This document shows positions 39,932-41,899 of a stretch of 41,899 nucleotides of DNA, one piece after another. The notes beneath the pieces are model-generated. The model saw only the letters and a list, made by a program, of their open reading frames with translations, had not been told where the DNA came from and did not search any database. Position 1 is the first letter of the stretch. Each line of letters opens with the position of its first letter. Both the position numbers and the translations under genes were made by a program. Source of the DNA: Actinomycetota bacterium (GTDB lineage Bacteria > Actinomycetota > Thermoleophilia > Gaiellales > Gaiellaceae); the NCBI GenBank assembly GCA_005883355.1, contig VAXG01000109.1, positions 1 through 41,899 on the forward strand, in the 5' to 3' direction.

Positions 39932-41589
39932 ACGACCTTCTAGTCGTCGAGGTCGACAAGCGCGGCAAGCTGCTCGTCGGCGAGCCGTACTTCGTGCCGA
40001 ACGTACCGGTCACGATCGACCGGAAAGGCAGCGGCGACATTCGCCCCGGAGATCTGGTCGTCGTCCGCACGGGCCGCGGGCGCGCACGGGTCGAGCGCAA
40101 GCTCGGCAAGGCGAAGGACATCCAGGTCGTGCTCGAGGGACTGCTCGTGCACTCGGGCGTGCGTACCGAGTTCGAGCCCTACGAGGCGCCCGACCCAGAG
40201 GTGTCCGACCGGGTCGACCTGCGCGAACAGCTCTGCTTCACGATTGATCCGGAGACGGCGAAGGACTTCGACGACGCGATCTCAGTCCAGCAGGAGGGGG
40301 AGGGCTACAGGTGGTGGGTGCACATCGCCGACGTCTCGGCGTATCTGCCCACGGGAGTGCCGCTCGATCTCGGGGCCGCCGAGCGTGCGTTCTCGACCTA
40401 CGTGCCGGGTCGGGTCGCGCCGATGTTGCCACCCGAACTGTCCGAGAATCGTTGTAGCCTCCGTCCGCACGAGGACCGCCTTTGTCTCACCGTCGAGATG
40501 CCGCCGGACGGCGAGCCGAACTTCTACCGGTCGATCATCCGCAGCCGAGCTCGGCTGACGTACGCAGAAGCAGAAAGGCGGGAGGCGGAGCCCGAGATCG
40601 TCGCCGCGCTCGAGCTCACGGACCGCCTCACCTCGGCGATGCGCGACCGGCGGTTCGCGGGCGGCGCTCTCCGCATCGAAACGCCCGAGATCAACTTCGA
40701 GTTCGACGGCAAAGGCGGGGTCGCGCGCGCCTGGAAGGAAACCGAGCCGACCGCGCACCGTCTGATCGAGGAGCTGATGATCGCGGCGAACGAGGCCGTG
40801 GCCGGGCTCCTCTCGGGGCGGAAGCGGCAGACGCTCTACCGGGTCCACGAACGGCCGGATCCGCAGGCGATCGAGCTTCTGCTCGAGAAGCTCGCGGACC
40901 TCGGCGTGCCGACGCCGCCCGCACCGAAGCAGCTCTCACCCGCCACGGCCGCGGCACTCGTCGCCGAGGTGAGCGAGGGAGTTACGGACTACGTCGAACG
41001 CTCGGGCCGCGGCACGGAAGCGTTCCCTGCTCTCGTTCTCCGATCGCTCAAGCAAGCTCGATACCACCCTGAGAATCTCGGCCACTCGGGTCTCGCGAGC
41101 CGTGCCTATTGCCATTTCACCTCGCCGATCCGGCGTTACCCGGATCTGGTCGTCCACCGGACGCTGCTGCGAGAGCTCGGGCTGTCGGACGATCCGCCGA
41201 CAGCGGACCGCGAAGGCCTCGCCGAGCACACGTCGATGCGCGAGCGGGAGGCCGCCCAGGTCGAATACCTCGCTGACGAGCTGTGCCTGGCGTGGCTCCT
41301 CGAGGCGACCCTTTACGAGCGCGGGTGGGACGATCCGTTCGAGGGCGAGATCGTCGGGATGATCGCTTCCGGTCTCTTCATCCGCTTCGACGACGTCTTC
41401 GAGGGCTATCTCCCCGCGAGGCGCCTGGCCGGCGACTATTTCGAGCTCAACGAGCTGGGAACGGCCATGGCGGGCCGCCGCGGGGGACGCACCTATCGGC
41501 TTGGCGACCCGATCGAGGTGCTCGTCGAGAAGATCGAGAAGGCGGAGGGCAAGGTCGAGCTTTCACAGGCAGGCCGCCCTCGGAGGTAG
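39928..41589 (+). CDS. rnr: RNB-family exoribonuclease (RNase R/RNase II type), start uncertain
   Basis: Processive 3'-5' exoribonuclease. The RNB catalytic domain has IDPETAKDFDDAIS with the metal aspartates and the signature HFTSPIRRYPDLVVH; the C-terminus is an S1 RNA-binding domain (GEIVGMIASGLFIRFDDVFE). About 553 residues, clearly shorter than RNase R (700-800), with only a short N-terminal cold-shock-like part (KRGKLLVGEPYFV...RPGDLVVVRTGRG). That N-terminal segment is read in frame only if translation begins upstream of GTG 39994; the nearest possible initiator is CTG at 39928, overlapping the ftsX TGA (CTGA). No good Shine-Dalgarno is seen there. The gene is coupled to ftsEX. Start uncertain by up to 22 residues. 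Confidence 0.85.
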   Translation: MNDLLVVEVDKRGKLLVGEPYFVPNVPVTIDRKGSGDIRPGDLVVVRTGRGRARVERKLGKAKDIQVVLEGLLVHSGVRTEFEPYEAPDPEVSDRVDLREQLCFTIDPETAKDFDDAISVQQEGEGYRWWVHIADVSAYLPTGVPLDLGAAERAFSTYVPGRVAPMLPPELSENRCSLRPHEDRLCLTVEMPPDGEPNFYRSIIRSRARLTYAEAERREAEPEIVAALELTDRLTSAMRDRRFAGGALRIETPEINFEFDGKGGVARAWKETEPTAHRLIEELMIAANEAVAGLLSGRKRQTLYRVHERPDPQAIELLLEKLADLGVPTPPAPKQLSPATAAALVAEVSEGVTDYVERSGRGTEAFPALVLRSLKQARYHPENLGHSGLASRAYCHFTSPIRRYPDLVVHRTLLRELGLSDDPPTADREGLAEHTSMREREAAQVEYLADELCLAWLLEATLYERGWDDPFEGEIVGMIASGLFIRFDDVFEGYLPARRLAGDYFELNELGTAMAGRRGGRTYRLGDPIEVLVEKIEKAEGKVELSQAGRPRR

Positions 41590-41636
41590 GGAAAACCGTA
41601 ACGACTTCGCCCGTCCTGTGGTCAAGACTCCAGGAC

Positions 41637-41726
41637 ATGAAGAAGCGACTGTTCATCATCTTGCTCGTCACCGTGGCCCTCGTCCTCGCGGGCCTCGGGC
41701 TGATCATCGGGACGGGGGGCGACTGA
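41637..41726 (+). CDS. Tiny membrane protein (29 residues)
   Basis: ATG 41637 encodes KKRLFIILLVTVALVLAGLG and ends GTGGD, a 29-residue peptide with a positively charged start and a single hydrophobic helix. This is the layout of small bacterial transmembrane peptides. Its TGA is part of TGATG with the next start, which suggests translational coupling and argues against chance. A GACTCCAGGAC stretch before the ATG has only a weak Shine-Dalgarno. It is too short for family assignment, and expression is uncertain. Confidence 0.4.
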   Translation: MKKRLFIILLVTVALVLAGLGLIIGTGGD

Positions 41727-41824
41727 TGCTTACGCTGGCAGTCGCCGCCCCGCTCGCCTTCCTGCCGATCGTGAGCCTCGGGGCCACGCTCCGCTGGATG
41801 GCCGTCTCCGGCGCCCGCGGCTAG
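41726..41824 (+). CDS. Tiny hydrophobic protein (32 residues)
   Basis: ATG 41726 overlaps the stop of the preceding tiny ORF and encodes 32 residues, LTLAVAAPLAFLPIVSLGAT then LRWMAVSGARG: one hydrophobic stretch and a basic end. The TAG stop (41822-41824) overlaps by 2-3 nt the TAG of a minus-strand gene (CTAG). Function unknown, and it may be a chance ORF. Confidence 0.35.
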   Translation: MLTLAVAAPLAFLPIVSLGATLRWMAVSGARG

Positions 41825-41899
41825 CGGACGATCCGGAAGGTGCGGGAGCCCATCAGCTCGCCGTAGTCGACGGCCGAGCGGGCGCCGTAGCCCGGCCAG
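41821..41899 (-). CDS. 3' end of a minus-strand gene truncated by the window edge
   Basis: The reverse complement reads WPGYGARSAVDYGELMG then SRTFRIVR followed by TAG (minus-strand stop at 41823-41821). Only about 25 codons are visible, so no function can be given. The stop meets the preceding plus-strand stop as CTAG, so the genes converge. It is the only minus-strand coding signal in the window and marks the end of the co-directional cluster. Confidence 0.5.
   Translation of the reverse strand, partial: WPGYGARSAVDYGELMGSRTFRIVR

Overview
The window reads as one contiguous, densely packed chromosomal segment of a GC-rich actinobacterium. GC content is high, GTG and TTG starts are common, and gene junctions are often ATGA or GTGA overlaps. 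The order prfA-prmC-tsaC-glyA-upp-wecA-atp is typical of Actinobacteria. I infer a deep-branching lineage such as Thermoleophilia (Gaiellales or Solirubrobacterales). That placement rests on gene order and protein style, not on a marker-gene search. Nearly every gene is on the plus strand; only a fragment at the right edge is on the minus strand. I see no rRNA, tRNA, CRISPR array, insertion sequence or prophage.

Layout. 1-5143: peptide-chain release factor 1 (5'-truncated), its methylase PrmC, tRNA threonylcarbamoyladenosine enzyme TsaC, GlyA, Upp and a WecA/TagO-type glycan initiator. 5196-11130: first part of the F-type ATP synthase operon (AtpZ-like, AtpI-like, a, c, b, delta, alpha, gamma), with a 61-bp tandem structured repeat between a and c and a lipoprotein gene between delta and alpha. 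11131-17678: a complete peptide/nickel-type ABC importer (binding protein, two permeases, two ATPases) and a zinc-finger anti-sigma-like membrane protein, which split the ATP synthase operon. 17766-19730: beta and epsilon subunits. 19731-23461: a structured leader and B12-dependent methionine synthase MetH. 23700-28217: envelope and sugar genes (LCP ligase, UDP-glucose dehydrogenase, sugar nucleotidyltransferase, cupin). 28207-32203: a tyrosine phosphatase, a MerR-like regulator, AhcY, MtnA and a second nucleotidyltransferase. 32243-38192: ComF, long hibernation factor HPF, an unknown protein, SecA, a hairpin-dense intergenic region and RF2 with a frameshift site. 38265-41824: FtsE, FtsX, an RNase R/II-type nuclease and two tiny membrane ORFs.

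The genes serve a few linked jobs: translation termination (RF1, PrmC, RF2), energy conversion (ATP synthase), one-carbon and SAM recycling (GlyA, MetH, AhcY, MtnA), wall-glycan attachment (WecA-like, LCP, Ugd, nucleotidyltransferases) and secretion/division (SecA, FtsEX).

The least expected observations are these. At four gene junctions (atpF/atpH, ftsE/ftsX, ftsX/rnr, cupin/phosphatase) the downstream protein appears to start at a non-canonical codon (ATA or CTG) coupled to the upstream stop. TANNNT -10 boxes sit 6-8 nt before several start codons, which suggests leaderless mRNAs. The ATP synthase operon is split and carries an embedded lipoprotein. Several structured non-coding elements have no family I recognise. 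All are inferences from sequence reading without database searches.
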